Shown here: in pieces, positions 12,550 through 26,127 of the stretch | Layout: each line of letters begins with the position of its first letter | Numbering within the stretch: the first letter of the stretch is position 1 | Source of the DNA: Morchella semilibera | Lineage: Eukaryota; Ascomycota; Pezizomycetes; Pezizales; Morchellaceae | Assembly: GCA_009192285.1 (NCBI GenBank) | Contig: WBVU01000003.1 | Coordinates: 434,001 to 498,000 of the forward strand | Direction of reading: 5' to 3' | Length of the DNA: 64,000 bases | Program-made: the position numbers and the translations under genes | Notes under the pieces: model-generated | Seen by the model: only the letters and a program-made list of their open reading frames with translations | Databases searched by the model: none | Told to the model about the DNA's origin: nothing

Positions 12550-15500
12550 GATGATGGTAGTGGCTCTGTTGTATGTGGGAAGGGAGGGTTGGGGGGGGGG
12601 GGTGGTAGTAGGTAGTGTGTGTGTGTGTGGTGGAGGTTGTGGAAGTGGTGTTGTGGGTGAGAATTATTTTCTGTTAAGCCTAACTATATCGCAGGACCCA
12701 GAGAATAATATCGTCGTTCACGGTCACTAGACTACTGATGTAGGTCTGTGGTCTCTGATCTGTCTGTCCGCGAGGGATCAGACCGGAGGATAAGGGAAGA
12801 AAAGAAGGAGAGGGTGGAGGGGGGGGGGGGGGGTGTGTGTGTGAGGGGAAGGACACAGGTACACTCTATGCTCTATGGGGGTGGGTGGAGGGGGGGGGGG
12901 GGGGCGTGCTTGCAGGTGAGTGGACCCAGAGCAGATCAGTGGAAAGGATGAATGGGAGTGGGTGAATTATGGGGTTGTTGTTGAGGTGGTAACGGTGGAC
13001 TGGTCGTGGTCGTGGTCGTGGCCGTTGTCGTCGAGAGAGAGAGCGACTACACTTTACTACTAAGAAGGAAAGAAGGAAAAGAAAAAAAAAAAGGTGACGA
13101 GGCGGGCTACACCCGTGGTGGGAGAAGAAGGAAAAAAAAAAAAAAAAAAAAAAGGCTGTGGGAAGGGCAGTCAGTAGGTTGTGATTGAGGTGGTGTCGTG
13201 GAAAAAGGTCTCCAGAATTCTTCCCCCCCCCTCCTCTCCTCCGAAACTCGGTATATAGGGAAAGGTATGATGATGATGGGTATATGAATTTAGTAGGCAC
13301 GGAATTAATTAATGGATGGATGAATAGTATGGATGGTAGTAGTATGTAGTATAGTAGATGTATAGTAAGTATGGTAGCAGCAGTATGAATGTATGGATGT
13401 GAGTGGGCTGTAGATTTCAGCGCAAAGATCAGATCTAAGGACAGAGAGAGACGCAGAGGTAGAGCGGGGCACAAAGGCTGACAATCAGAGAAAACAAAGG
13501 GAGTAGAGAGACCCAGGCAGGCAGCGGAAGGCCTTTTTGGACACACACACAGGGAACAGAAATGGTAGTATCGATCGGTGTTGAGGAGCTAGAACTGTAG
13601 GTAAAAGGTAGAGTGGAGTCGTCGACTTGTTGGAAAGGCGACCGACTGGAGAGTAGTACTACTTAGTACCTACCTTTTCTTTTACCTATGAAATAACCCA
13701 ATTTACCACTTCCTCTTCTTCTTCTTCCTCTTAACTCACACAATGAGGAAGTAGAAAACGTAGATACCAGTGCAGTACAGCACAAGGCTGATAGGGTGTT
13801 GTTGGTTGGGGTAAAAGTGTTCAAGCGAAACGCAGCAGCAGAGGTTGTGAAGGAAGCGGCGGGTGTGAGTGAGAGCGAGAATCGTGTAAGTGACTTTTTC
13901 CTTGACTCTGACTGGACTCACTTTGACGGACTCCGCTTTTCCATGGATCTAATCGACGATTCGAACTTTCCAATCCCCCCTCCTTCCGGGCCTTGGCGAA
14001 CAGGAAGCAGAAAAACCTACATATTGACAGGGTTATGTAAGAACCCCCCCCATGCTGTAGTCACTTGACCTGTCACCCTCACCTGCCTCCTCACCCTTTG
14101 CGAATTGGACTCTCTTTCTCAAAAAAAAAAAAAGAAAGGAATGATTTTTTTTCCCCGGCCCGTTCCTTTTTCTCCCCTTCCGCTCACTAAGACAAAAACA
14201 AACCCCCCTCTACTACGGTAAGGTAAAGCCCTTTTTTCCTAGCTAGGAGGCGAGAAGAAAAAAAGGTTCTTGTCGTGAACAAAAAAAAAGGTTTCATACT
14301 GAATTCGTGAACCTTCGCGATCGAATGACCGAGTGAATGACCCCAGAGGGCAGTCACACCCGTCGCCAAGAACTCAGTTAACAAGACTCGTTCACTCGGA
14401 CCCTACCGGACAACGCAACCTCCCTGGGTCCTTGCTTTCCTCTTCCTTGACCCAAAGCTTGAATTATTATTACCTTGCATCCCTCTCTAACAATTGAAGC
14501 GAGTGATCACTGATGAGCCTGCGCGGCGGCGGCGGCGGCGGACCAAATTGAGAGAACGCTTTCCTTCTCGAGATCTCTCTCCCATTGAAAAATTCTGCTT
14601 TTTCGACGTCAGTCTGATGTCACCCGCCTATTCAGCCGCTTGTGAGTTGTTTTGTTCTTCGCTCCCTCTTAGATCTACAGACCTGCAGTAACAAAAAAAC
14701 GCGGCCCACGCAACCGCGAAGGAAGAGAAGGATTCCTTCTATCTGGCCATCGGAACGGTGGACAACAAGCAAGACCTCTATAATTTCCCGGTATCGAATA
14801 GAAAAAATACCATAGTGCTCGATGAGAACGAAAAATCTTCCGAGCACTCTGCATGCATACCATGCACGCCTATCTAACATAAGCAGATAGGTATCAGTAA
14901 TTTACCCTCCTCTCGTCACAAAAGGTTCTCTAGGAGATCACAAAGATGCACTTTAGGGGGGGGGTACATTTATCGTACTTCACCACCATAATATGATACC
15001 CGCCCACCGGAGACGGGAGAGGCTGGAACTAGTTAGTAGAGAACCACAACTAATCTACTAAATTTCGCCCTCACAGCGTCCAAGCCAGTGGCAGTACTGC
15101 TTATGCTTTCCGCTTTCGAATTGAAATAAATGACGCCTTAACTGCATTTGCACCGCGGCCGTTATTTTATTCAAGACGAGCCTCATCTGCATGAGAAAGC
15201 AGATCACGGGATCGCTCACGTGCGATAATCTTGGTATGGGAGCTTCTTCTTTGGATAGTAGTAAAATTCAAGAGCAGTAGAGCAGCTAATTATACTCCAA
15301 AGAGATGGACTTCTAGTACTGGTTCCTAATGAATAGGTAAGTATGTCTAAACATGTAAGGGTCAACGTCGTGTAAGTTTCCGTGGATCTCAACGTACATG
15401 AGCCCTCTGTGTTATTACTCGCCAACGCGTGGTCGCGTGCGGTGATTTTCTGGATAGTTGAATAATTGATGCACATATAGTGTATATGCACCCAGTGTGT

Positions 15501-18500
15501 CTTGATGTCTGTCTCCTGGAAGCCGGTGCATCACCAGCCCAACATTACGATAACCAATCGCAACGCTGAATATGAGCAGAGTGTATTGGTTGTTTCTCTC
15601 CGCCTGTGTTAAAGCCATGATTGCAGCTAAACATTTCGTTCTCAGGGTCCAAACCGCGCTTTTTTGTTGAGTTCACGCACATGTGCGGAATATGTTATGC
15701 AGATACATGTGCATGTTGTGGGCCGTAGCTACATGCACATAATGCACCCGGTACATACATATGTAGCCTCAACGCCATCGAATGATATGTACTATATATA
15801 CACAGTGTTTATTGATGATTAACATTGGGGGGATGGGGCCGGTAAAACAATCACTTACTGAACAAATATGAGTTGTCAGCGACTGAACGCCCGCTTATTT
15901 CTATGTGTATCTTTGTATTTGTATTTATGGAATCTATATTGTTACCAATCCCGACATCTTTTGTTTATTGGTTTCCTTCTTCCTTTCTCAACTTCTATGG
16001 CCGGAAACCACCAATCCATCGGCCCCTGCGCACAAGACCCGCTCATGGGGACGCGATGAAGATGAAGGTGAAGATAATGAAAAAAGAACATGATGTTGAT
16101 GTTGTTGGTGACGATGATGACGATGATGACGATGATGACGATGATGACGATGGTGATGATGGTTGGTGTTGGTGGTGGTGGTGGTGGTGGTGGCAGTTGA
16201 TACGACACGATAGACTTCAATACATGCCAGGAAATATTCGCACAATACATGTATTTTTGCCATACACCTGGTCAGGTCTTTTTATAAAGTTCGTAGACGA
16301 CCAGTGCACGTGATGTGCGCACGCGCAGATGTAGTTGTAGTAATTCACGGTCTGTAATAGTAACCTCTATCCAGGTTCCCCTCTTGTGTATCGAGCTCTC
16401 GGTAGCTATAGCTCGGCCCCGCAAAACTCTAGATACTTATATGTTGCCTAAAATGGAATCACCGGCTACCGTTTGTATGAAAAACATGTATTGCACGTAC
16501 ATAGTATATATCTGTGTGGTACCACACTCATTCACACAGCCTCCATTTCCGAAAAAAAACCTCCATCTAGACTTTTCTTCTTCTCCCAAGGTTGCGTAGC
16601 TATAGGTAGAGCTTTATCTTTCCGTAGACGGATACCCTGTCGATCAGGATACATCACTTCGGCTGGGGGCGGAGTGTAGTGGACGCACAAACAATAAGCT
16701 ACGACTAGTGGAAGTGGATATTTGAACTGTCTAAAATGCCAACGGGGCTGGAGGAAATTCATTTTCCCTATCAGATTAGCACAGATGCTACTTTCACACT
16801 CATACTTCCCACGACAGACAATAAAGATGCATTAATACCGTATATATACCTCCGTCGATAGCCCCTAAACCCCGCTAAACGAGTCTAGAAGCAGTAACCG
16901 TATGACCTGATATGATCTTAGTAAAGACTTCTGTGGTTACCTCCTTACAGAATCGGTAGAATTTATGCAGCCAGATCGCTTCTGCGCTATAGCCTGGCAT
17001 GACGATCGAGGGTTCCTGATCCTACAGCTGTAAGGCTTGCTGGTAGATTTCCCTCCCGATTATGGCTACAGGATCCGGAGCTGGCAGGTGTAGTCTTGAC
17101 ATCTAAAAGTGGAAATCCATGCAACAGTTGTCACTGTGGCACTGGTGATACCAGTACGTATCTGTGTAGTGATAATCGATATACAGCGCGTTAGTTTTTT
17201 TTTTTTTTTTTGCGAGATATCTCATGTGATCATAAGACTAGTTGATGAGGGCCATATCCCTAAAACCCCCTAAGTTACATGTAGTTACATGCCTTAATTT
17301 AGAAATATCAGTGTGGTTTTCGCTGGGGTCGGTACAAAAGTAGGAGTGGATTATAACTGTATTGTATTACACATATATGGCGTGGTTTAATTCATAAAAA
17401 CGACTGTAGATTAATTAAAGTTAAGAAATGAGATAATCTACGTATCTGGTATAAAAGGTGTGCCATGTAGGTGGCAATATCTCCGGATAGAAAAACTTAG
17501 GTGACTTAGGTGATAGAGAGACTTAGGTATTAAGGGCTTTAAATTTGATGTCGACAGGATTAACAGTCATACATGTAGTCGTGATAGAAATGAAGGTTGG
17601 GTATTGATGACGTTGCGCAAGTTGCTCCCCCATATCATGAGGTAGATTGAGGAGGCCACGTGCACAAACTTTCCTGACCAAAGTGGTCGACACTGCACAC
17701 AACAAACTACATGTACTTAAATACATGCATTTACACCTATATCTATCTACAGTCGCAGTTATAGATTTTGTTGCCACCAGCAACTCTTTTGTTAGACTCC
17801 CTTTTCCACTAATTCATGACCACGCGACCAATTCATAGGCCATGAGCTTGAGTGTCCGCGTGTAGTAGAATGTCCCACAGTAATCCGGAGGGCCTTATAA
17901 TTTCATCATCCTTAACTCACATTGCTAAGACAATAAAACAAGCCTGTTACGAGCTGGATGCGTGTATGAAGTGAGCAAAAAAAAAAAAAAAAAAGCCCCG
18001 TTACGAGCTAGATATCCGAGTGATAAATTGTGATTCAACTTCCCTACCCCGGTAGTTTGGAGCTTTGAGATATCTCGCCTTCTTAAGGAATATAGTTGTA
18101 ACCTAGCTAATCACCTAAGTATATTATGTAGAACCTTGTGAGGTGCTTTAGGTATCTACTCTTTCCGCTTTCCTACTCTACATGTAAGTACGATAATACG
18201 TGTTCGAATTGCAGTAATCAGCTTCGTGGCTGACTGAGCTCTATAATGTGCAATATATATATATATGTTATAAGTACGTACATGTCTACCACACTTTGAA
18301 ATTGGATTTATAAATTAAGCCCATTCACAAGATAGGATCGAGTGACAATCCATGATGCGCCACGATATACCGAATTTGATGTTGGTGTGGTGTGAGGGTT
18401 ATGTCACATGATCTTAAACCTTGGTATCGCTTGCAGGGTAGCGAATAAGGCTGATCCACCACTCTGCGGGCCATGAGGCTCATAGAAAGCTTGGCATTGG

Positions 18501-20324
18501 CATTAGGCAACCATGGACCAGGACCAGAACCAGGTCAGCTCAGGTTGCAGGCACTTTGATCAGGGTCCTTAGTGGTATATTTGTCTTGTATTACGTTACA
18601 TCAACCCTGCAGACCTTTGAGGTATGTTGAGTACCTGATGTGGAGAAGAAAAACCCAGACGACTGAGTTATGGATAGGAGTCGCTTGAAGTCATACATTG
18701 AAACTGCCCTGGGGTGCACAATACACAAAAAAAGCCTACAGTTCACTGGTTTTAAACCCGCAAGCCTTACAGTGGGATTGACATTACAGGAGCTGAATAG
18801 GATATACAGGGGGAAATGCGTTAAAGGAAGGCTTCTCGAAATTTCCGAGCATGGCCGGCGGTACCATGGTGCTGAGGGAAAATAAGATAACCTTATTGTG
18901 GGGGATCTGGTTGGGTTTGCTTGGAGCTGTTAACGGTTGATGCACCTAGTGACAGAAATCCTCCGGTATAGTTTCACTGGTACAGAGACCCTATGGCCCA
19001 CAGTTTGATAATATCTGATGAGGAAATGAAGTAGAATGTAGTATAAACCAATGCTGACGTTCCTGCGCCGCTCTCTACGATTGGCCTACGACAGATATCG
19101 TAGCACGCAGGATATCAGGAAGACACATCTCCGGAGTACCCGGAGTGCATTTGTTTGACACCCAAAACTGACATGTACTTGGTGGGTATTCGGAACCCTT
19201 GGAATGACAGATATCGCTTAATTATGTATGTACATGTGCGCAGCGATATATACCACACGTGCTAGAACGATCACAATTTAATCTCTACACCCACGAGCAC
19301 ATTTACCGGGGAAGCTACATAAAGAGGCTTGCATCGAGTGGTTATTGGCGTTTTCAAATTCTAGGACATTCTGACGATTGTCAGACCCTTAACTGAAAGT
19401 ATGTTATGACGCTGGGCGGATAGGGGCAAGAAAAACCATTCGCCCTTACCTTAATTTTTCCCGTGTAGTCATTTCCGGACCACTCAGTTCATCTGCATCC
19501 TTACGCCGTTGACGCCGAGCCTCGGTAAAATACATACAAGCCCCTGCTGTACGGGGTACGCAAGTGTCAAAGTTTCTATTATTACTAATTCGTAGCGTGC
19601 ATGTAGGTACTCATACGCGCTCGAATTCTGGGTGATAACTACATGTAATTTTGACTTTCACTCAGTCAGTCAATATGCAATTCTCTGCTCTGTGGAAATT
19701 AAAAGGTACTAACATCAGCTATATGTAGGTACGTGCTTGACTTATGAAAAATGCCTTGTGTACCAGTCAGTAGTAGGCCTGGTATTTCAGCTACTGCTCA
19801 ATTATGTGGGGTGAGGGTTTTTGTTCTGCCTGCCTGCCTGCAGCTGCTGTATTTGGCAAAAAACAGCACGCGTAGTACTACTACATGTAAATCTACATGT
19901 AGGCAACAGCACAAGCCCCATTGCCCATCCATCCCTGAAAAGAACGAAAGGGACTATAGAAACATATTTTCTCTTGACAAAAAATTTCTGATGAAGATAT
20001 GCAAGTAATAGGATGTTTTTATGTAATTTTCATAAAGGTGAAACATTCTCGCTTGGATACACTTTGATTAAAGTTGATCTGCCAACGTCCCAAGCAATTC
20101 CTTCCCGCCACAACAACCAACCTCACGACTGACAGAATTGATCCATTCTCTATTATTATTATTTATTAAGCCGCACAAACAGTCGAACAAAAAAAAATAA
20201 TAATAAGAAAAAGTACGATTCTTCCTTTTGGCCGCCCAAAAAAATATTAGCGGCATAAGTAAATTTTTTGTCTCTAACATTTTTTCAACGTAGAAACCAT
20301 AGACATCGACATTTAGAGTCAGCG
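12550..20324. other. Upstream region of the Gcr1_C gene and start of the gene-poor tract
   Basis: From 12550 to about 14500 the sequence is purine-rich on the plus strand, with long G, A and GT homopolymers (for example 12821-12840, 12890-12904 and a 21-nt A run near 13133). This is consistent with a long promoter or leader for the minus-strand regulator. From about 14.9 kb the base composition becomes AT-rich. A GAT/GAC and GGT microsatellite lies near 16.1 kb, an 18-nt T run near 17.19 kb, and TACATGTA palindromes recur from 17.28 kb on. I see no supported gene. A 71-codon ATG frame at 18670-18885 has no recognisable motif. Confidence 0.55.
16107..16194. repeat. GATGATGAC 9-mer repeat followed by GGT repeat
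   Basis: About five to six 9-bp GATGATGAC units (16107-16155) are followed by a GGT trinucleotide run (about 16165-16193). No gene can be assigned to it. Confidence 0.9.
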
Positions 20325-21570
20325 ATGCCGCGCCCGTTCAAATGGGCCGAATACTTCAATAAAGACGCCGCGCTCCAGAACCGATCCAACAAATACCAAG
20401 TGTCATGTGTACGCTGTAATAAAAAGATCCCGAAGGGCCGTTCAGAAGAGCGGACTCGCCATCTGGTCGATGAATGCACAGGACTCACACCAGAGGAGCG
20501 CGAGCAAATCATTCGTGTAGAGGCGAAAGAGGCCGAGGCCGCGGCGGGGACTCCGAAGCCGAGGGTTGGTAAAAACTCTAAAGGCGGGGGGGGAGGGGGA
20601 CGGGGCTTGGAGAGGCTGAGATTGAAGAGCTGCTTAGGCTCGCGAGATTGCATTCAGTAGAGGCTGGAAGCCAAGAAGGCTGGCAAGGCCTAACAGAAGA
20701 GTATAACAATTGGGCTGAAAGTAATGGTTTTAAAACCCGTAACAGCGACGCGTTACAGAAACAGTGGTATGCGTCTAAAAGCCCGAAACACACCATATTA
20801 ATAACCAAAGTGAAAAGCCACGACTGATGCAATATAGGGATTCACGCGTCGTGAGTAATAGTAATAGTAACAACCGCCTCCAGGGGCCGGCAAACTTCTC
20901 TGCATGGGATGTTACGGAAGCTCGAGTTATCCCCTGGGAAATTTCTGGACTCGGCGGTTTCGATGAGGATGAAGGCGGTGATAATAACACCGACCACGAC
21001 GCCCTCGGGACAGATCTCGGTGGAGGCGGCGGCGGTGGTCCATCGTCGGGATATAATATTGCCCCACCCCCTTCACGCTTTGACCCCGAACTCTCTGCGC
21101 TTCGCGATACCACCCCGCCGGCAAATCTGTCACCCCCGCAGTCCACAAACTCTAGCCAAAGGCGACAGTATCGCCAAGCTGAATATCCATCACGCCCTCA
21201 ACCACCACCACCACCACCACCACCACCGCCCCCGCCTCTTCCAACGGTCAAGGAGCCAGTGGTGAGTACCACAGATCCGCGGTCCTCGTCATCGTTGATA
21301 GAGCTTTTGCAGTACGAGAACGCACAAAAGGAGAAACGGATTGGGAGACTAGAGGCACGGGAAGATAAGTTGCAGGAAAAGATAGATAGGCTTGAGAGTA
21401 GGAATAGGAAGCTGGAAGAGCAAAATAGAAAGCTCGAAAGCCAGAATCAGGTACTGAAAATGCGATTCATGATTGCCGAGGGTGGTAATGCTACAGGTGC
21501 GAAGAGGAAGAGGGGAGGTTCAGACTTCCTCATGACAGACCTGCAAGAAGTTGTAGAGAATCAAGTTTAG
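20325..21570 (+). CDS. BED-type zinc finger, SANT-like and coiled-coil protein
   Basis: The proposed exons are 20325-20568, 20613-20766 and 20838-21570, giving 376 residues. Exon 1 carries a BED-like finger: CVRC followed by HLVDEC (Cx2C...Hx4C), preceded by an aromatic WAEYF segment. Exon 2 plus the start of exon 3 reads WQGLTEEYNNWAESNGF then DALQKQWDSRVV, resembling SANT/Myb-like DNA-binding helices. Exon 3 continues with Gly and Pro runs and ends in a strong coiled coil (about residues 290-345, Glu/Arg/Leu heptads) and a basic patch. Intron 2 (71 nt, donor GTATGC, acceptor ATATAG) is convincing. Intron 1 (44 nt, GTAAAA to GGAG) keeps frame but has a G-rich acceptor; the alternative is a one-base slip in the G run at 20585-20593. 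BED fingers are often transposase-derived, so this may be a domesticated DNA-binding protein. That is inference. Confidence 0.68.
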
Positions 21571-24097
21571 ACTAGAGGTCCGGGGCGGTGATGGAGATTA
21601 GTGTGTAGTGCGCTAAACGACGGACTAGGGATTAGCTAAGGTTTAGAGTTTATTATAATTGATTATTTTAAATTTCGCTCGTGGATATAGGCCCCTGGTT
21701 TTGCTATCATACATGTAGTATTCTACTCGTACTCATCTCCCCTCTAGTCGCATAAGATATACATGTATGCAATGATCGAAGCTAGATAAGCGGGGGAGAT
21801 GAAATTATATTTGGCAATACGTATGTAAAAACCTACACATTCCAGGGTACTGTTTTGCCATCATATGCAGATGTAGGAAACGCACAAAGCCGATGGACAG
21901 ATGCACATTGCACAATATCATGGCAACTTTTATTAAGGAAACGCAGTGATACGTGCCGCGCCGCTGGGGACTTTTCCCAGGCGCTGGAAATAGAGTGTTT
22001 TGGTTTTGACAATTGACTGTACCTGTACATGTATGTTACAGTGGTATAATTTGCCAACAGTACAACCCCGGCCGTTGAGGCCCAGGGCTGAAAGGAGCGA
22101 GGCCTTTAGCTAAGCCTTGCGTAATCGCTATGTAGTACTAGTTAGGTAACGCTGTGATATTGGAAATGTTCAGAGGAACTTTGAGTCCCAATCGCAATTG
22201 AAGGAAGATATCCCTAGTTGGGTTCTCGTGATCTCTGGGATAGATCTAGTATTGAGTCAACGTTAGTTAAACCTTTGTTAGATCTCAAAAAGGGGGGGGG
22301 GAGGGGGTTTCTCTGCCCCGCAAAGTATCATTCGGTATTAATATAATTCCCTTTGGGCGAATAACTACATTGTCATACGCCCCAATATTGATATCGCCAT
22401 GATTTACTGGATAAGTGATAAAGGAACGAATTGCGAACGCACCTCAGTAGAGAAATTCATTACTGTTCACCACCGTACACAGAAATGATAGAGTTAAATA
22501 TCACCTTTATAATTTTGTGTTCTATATATTGATCACGTCCCTTAGCTGAGAAATGCCTTATACTAGCGCTAACATATATATAGCCCTCATCCTTAGCCGT
22601 ACTACAGGCAGGTTGATCTTTTCGAGAATGTTTCCGCACAGCCATTTGCTTTCCTCAGTGGACTACCCCACAATGAAGCATAATCTCTTTTCGGGTCCAT
22701 AGGAGAAATAAGTTCGATTCTACATGTATGTTACACAGAGAGTGTGTACCTACTGTATGCAGAAGCGCGGTTAATTAATAAAACCATAGAGAAGAGATAT
22801 ATTGCGCGTATAGCTAAAGGATGCGGGGTCTATTGCGAGGCAAGGGCACGTGCAAGGGGAACATGATAATGAGTACATGTATACATAATACTTGATTGGG
22901 AACTGCGAGGGCCGAGATAAAATCGCTTTTTAGCGCTCAGTGCCTGGCGCGGTTCCTACTCCTTATAGATACATGTGTCGAGAGTCCTTTAAGCCACAAT
23001 AGTATGTACCGTTTTTAAATTTCCTGAGTAGAATTACATGTACTTACATGGCTGAACTTAGGTACATGTATTTTAGCTGAAGTTATGTACTTGCCTCGAG
23101 AATAAGTTTCTGCCACCACTGTCTTGCAACAGCGTTTTCTCACACAAACTTGGCGGAAACATTCTCGCCGCAAGTAGGTCTGCCTAGCCTTCTTCTGATT
23201 GGTCGTTGGAAAATCATGCGCAGCTTAAATGTAAGTGCGCAATAAACCCGGGCTATCATTTATGCCTAAGCTACATGTAGTCAACCTCATCTCTCGAGCT
23301 TACATCGTTTGTTCCTCAAGTCGGCTGTTCTTAATGACTTTTCAAGGAAAAAAGGAGAGGAAAAAAAAAGATTCGGCCCGCTTCTCCCTGCCATTTTACC
23401 TCTTTTAACTAGCTTGGGGTTCAGAGTAGGAACAAGGAAGCTAACCTGTCATCTATCCATCTTATCCTTCTATAGCTATCTATCATTCGAGCCCTCAATT
23501 GCTAGCGGGGATCGATAATTCCTTCAGCGAATAACATGAGTGCGAAGATTAAGCCCTAGGGCCTGACGAAAAGTCATAGAGTACTCGAGCTCCATCAACT
23601 CGGATCAAACCTCACTTCTAGTACGTTTATTTAATACAACTGTGCGCCGCTGGGCCCTGAGTTGTTTGTTAGGCCTTGCGCTAACTCTTGTGCGATCTGC
23701 TAGGCAATCAATTTCACGATTTGCGAGCAGGTTTATAGGATTTCAAGAACTACCTACGTTCAAAATGGTTTAAGATACTGTTTTCGTAATTAAAGTCCTG
23801 GACCAACACCAATATCGAGCAGGCAAATCCTTCAGGAGCATTACCCCATGAGTGTCGACTAAAGCGCTACTAAGTCGTAACCAATTAATCCTTTAGCCTT
23901 TCTATGAATCACAGTCTCGAAGCTAGTTTAAACAATGTCCAATGAGGCTTTCAATCCAAATAGATATATAGCGAGATGAAAATCTCCATATTCGAGCGTC
24001 CAGAGAGCTACAAGTCTATTCTATATATCCCAGCGTCCATAGATAGCTATAACACTCTACCTCCTACAACCTGACTTCAAAAACACCTCCCATCACA
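21571..24097. other. Gene-poor AT-rich stretch
   Basis: No supported gene is visible. TACATGTA occurs about nine times (for example near 21.71, 21.76, 22.03, 22.72, 22.87, 23.04, 23.06 and 23.27 kb). The last 80 nt before 24098 hold a CTATATATCC TATA-like box and a clean translation-start context that appear to serve the next small gene. Confidence 0.55.
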
Positions 24098-24558
24098 ATG
24101 GTAGCACCCCCATTCGAGACAGATGGTTGAGCTCCGCTGACATAGTTGCTACACCACAGGAATCAATTAATGGATCTGAATCTTCTCGCCGCCCATTCCA
24201 CAATGGCAATGGACGCACAGAAAGTGCCCAGCGTCCCGGCCCTCAAAACCACGGCACCGATACAAGCCTAGGCGCCGATACATACCGCAGCACCAATACA
24301 TACCGTAGCACTCGCGAGCAGACAGTGGACAGCCAAGGAAGCTCTTCGACATTATCAGGGGAACATTTGCAGTCTGGCGCCAACCCCCAGAGCACTGATA
24401 GAAACGAATTCTGGGTGTGCTGCGGTGGGACACTAGTACCAAGCTGTCCTGCCACCACGACACTCTTGGTAGCTTTATATGATCAGTGCGAGTCGCCAGA
24501 ATGCTTGCACCGAAGGTGTAGGAATTGTCCCAGGATGACACTGCCCGTGAATGAATAA
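24098..24558 (+). pseudogene. Small HRRCxxCP cysteine-rich protein gene, probably broken near its start
   Basis: An open frame from about 24127 to 24558 encodes a Ser/Thr/Gln-rich N-terminal half and a cysteine-rich C-terminal half: WVCCGG, then CP, then QCESPEC, then LHRRCRNCP. There is no in-frame ATG near its start. A good start lies at 24098 (context ATCACAATGG, 77 nt downstream of CTATATATCC), but it is in another frame and meets a stop after ten codons (M-V-A-P-P-F-E-T-D-G). No GT-AG pair of credible size joins the two frames. The simplest reading is a host gene with a small indel near the N-terminus. The Cys/His pattern matches the gene at 31478, so both are likely members of one small zinc-binding family. 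The function is unknown. Confidence 0.5.
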
Positions 24559-25539
24559 TTACTGGGCTGTTCGGGCCGACTGCGATATGGTAGCACTTTT
24601 TTTTTTTAGGGAGGATGCACGCATATATACGAGACGTGGAGTATATCGTTTACTTTAGCCCTTAGCTAGGTTATTGAATACACTGATAATAAGAATGCTA
24701 TATGGGGGTTGGGTGTTTGGGTAGAGCTAACTGCAGCGCTTTGTATTGTTATTTCCTTTCTTTTACGATAGATACATGTGGTTTTTCTTCTTTATTTTGG
24801 TTATAGGGATCGGGGAGTGGATTGGTTTATATGGGCCCCTTGTTTTTTTTATCAAGCAATTTGACACGGATTAGGGTATATGGATTCATGTTTCAAACAT
24901 TTGCAATATATTATCAGTTTTGGCAAGATGAACTGATATCTCAATGATGTGCATAAACTAGAGTTGCTTTAAGTAATTTGGTTGTTTTAATGATTGAAAC
25001 TGGCGCTGTACTAAACTCAAATAACAAAAGCATTTACTTAGTAAGTCTTGATCTCCAAAACTATAGCTATGATAAAGTCGGGTTGAGGCACATGTGATCA
25101 ATTGTATATAACGGAGGACCAGGCATTCATACATGTAGTAATTATATAAGTAAGCCTACATGTAGATGCTGTTCAACTGCATACGTATATACAGTACCAA
25201 AAAGGTCGTGGATTCGCTACGGTGTTCTCATAAATACGCTAGCTAGCTATATACGCGGTAAGAATTAGATATTGATACAGTATTATTCCTATAACGCCGG
25301 TTTAATCCTGTATTTGTCACTAAGTTCCGTAGGTTTTTTCATACTGTATATATGATCGATCTACTGTTTAAAGGCTGTCGGATATTCACTCTATAATACA
25401 GTTATTGGTGCTATGTCTGACGGAAAGTCTTGACAGCATTCAATAGCTAGCCAGACAGCTTTAGAATCCGGCCGAATCAACGAGGGCACAATACTCCATC
25501 ACCCACGCTAATTGTGAGGTAGAGGCTCTTTTCTAGCCA

Positions 25540-26127
25540 GTGGGTTCTACAAACTTATGTCTGAACTCTTTTCTTACCCCCTTAATTTGCGGACAGAAGG
25601 CTGCTGAACTGACGTGGATTACTATAAGGTGTTCGAGTTGGACCCGGCGCCCGGGGGCTTCGACTACGACGAATACAAGTTATGTCCCCCGCCCCCCGAA
25701 CCGCTATGACCTCAGTCGGGCAGAGAGCGACTGGAGGATATCACGAGAATATATATACCAAAACCACATGAAGCCTCGCCGCGGGGTGCTTAAAAATGTG
25801 AGTCAGCTGGAGGCGTTGCAGCTACTAGGTACTTTCGAGGAACAAAAGCTTCCCATAGGTGCGTGCGGGGTCTTTACCAAGGAATCAAAAAACATTATAG
25901 CTCAAAATCCTCGGAACGGCTGCGATTCGAGTATTAATACCGCTCACTTCGAGCCTGAAACAGTGTCGGCCAGTGCAATCATTGATTTAATAGATAGGCT
26001 TTGGGAGGTAACGTGGATCGTGGATCCTCCCATGGAGGTTCTTTCGGGTTCTACCCAAGCAGTTTCGGGTGCTACGGGCCTGGGTGCCGCGTTATGTGTT
26101 TGTTCACTCGCCAGGGCTCCACCGTAA
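25540..26127 (+). other. 195-codon open frame without ATG, possible decayed gene
   Basis: The frame opens at GTG. The second half (from RYDLSRAESDW onward) has protein-like composition. In a neighbouring frame at about 25613-25710 the sequence reads DVDYYKVFELDPAPGGFDYD, which also looks protein-like. Two plausible frames meeting in one locus, with no ATG and no credible splice, suggest remains of a gene. I cannot name a family, and chance is not excluded. Confidence 0.2.

Noticed and set aside
12866-13546. 226-codon minus-strand frame upstream of the Gcr1_C gene
   Set aside because: Translation of purine/pyrimidine runs, dominated by Phe, Pro and His runs; best explained as promoter or leader DNA.
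16107-16194. Regular short repeats considered as a CRISPR-like array
   Set aside because: The units are 3- and 9-bp microsatellites without spacers, and the window is eukaryotic.
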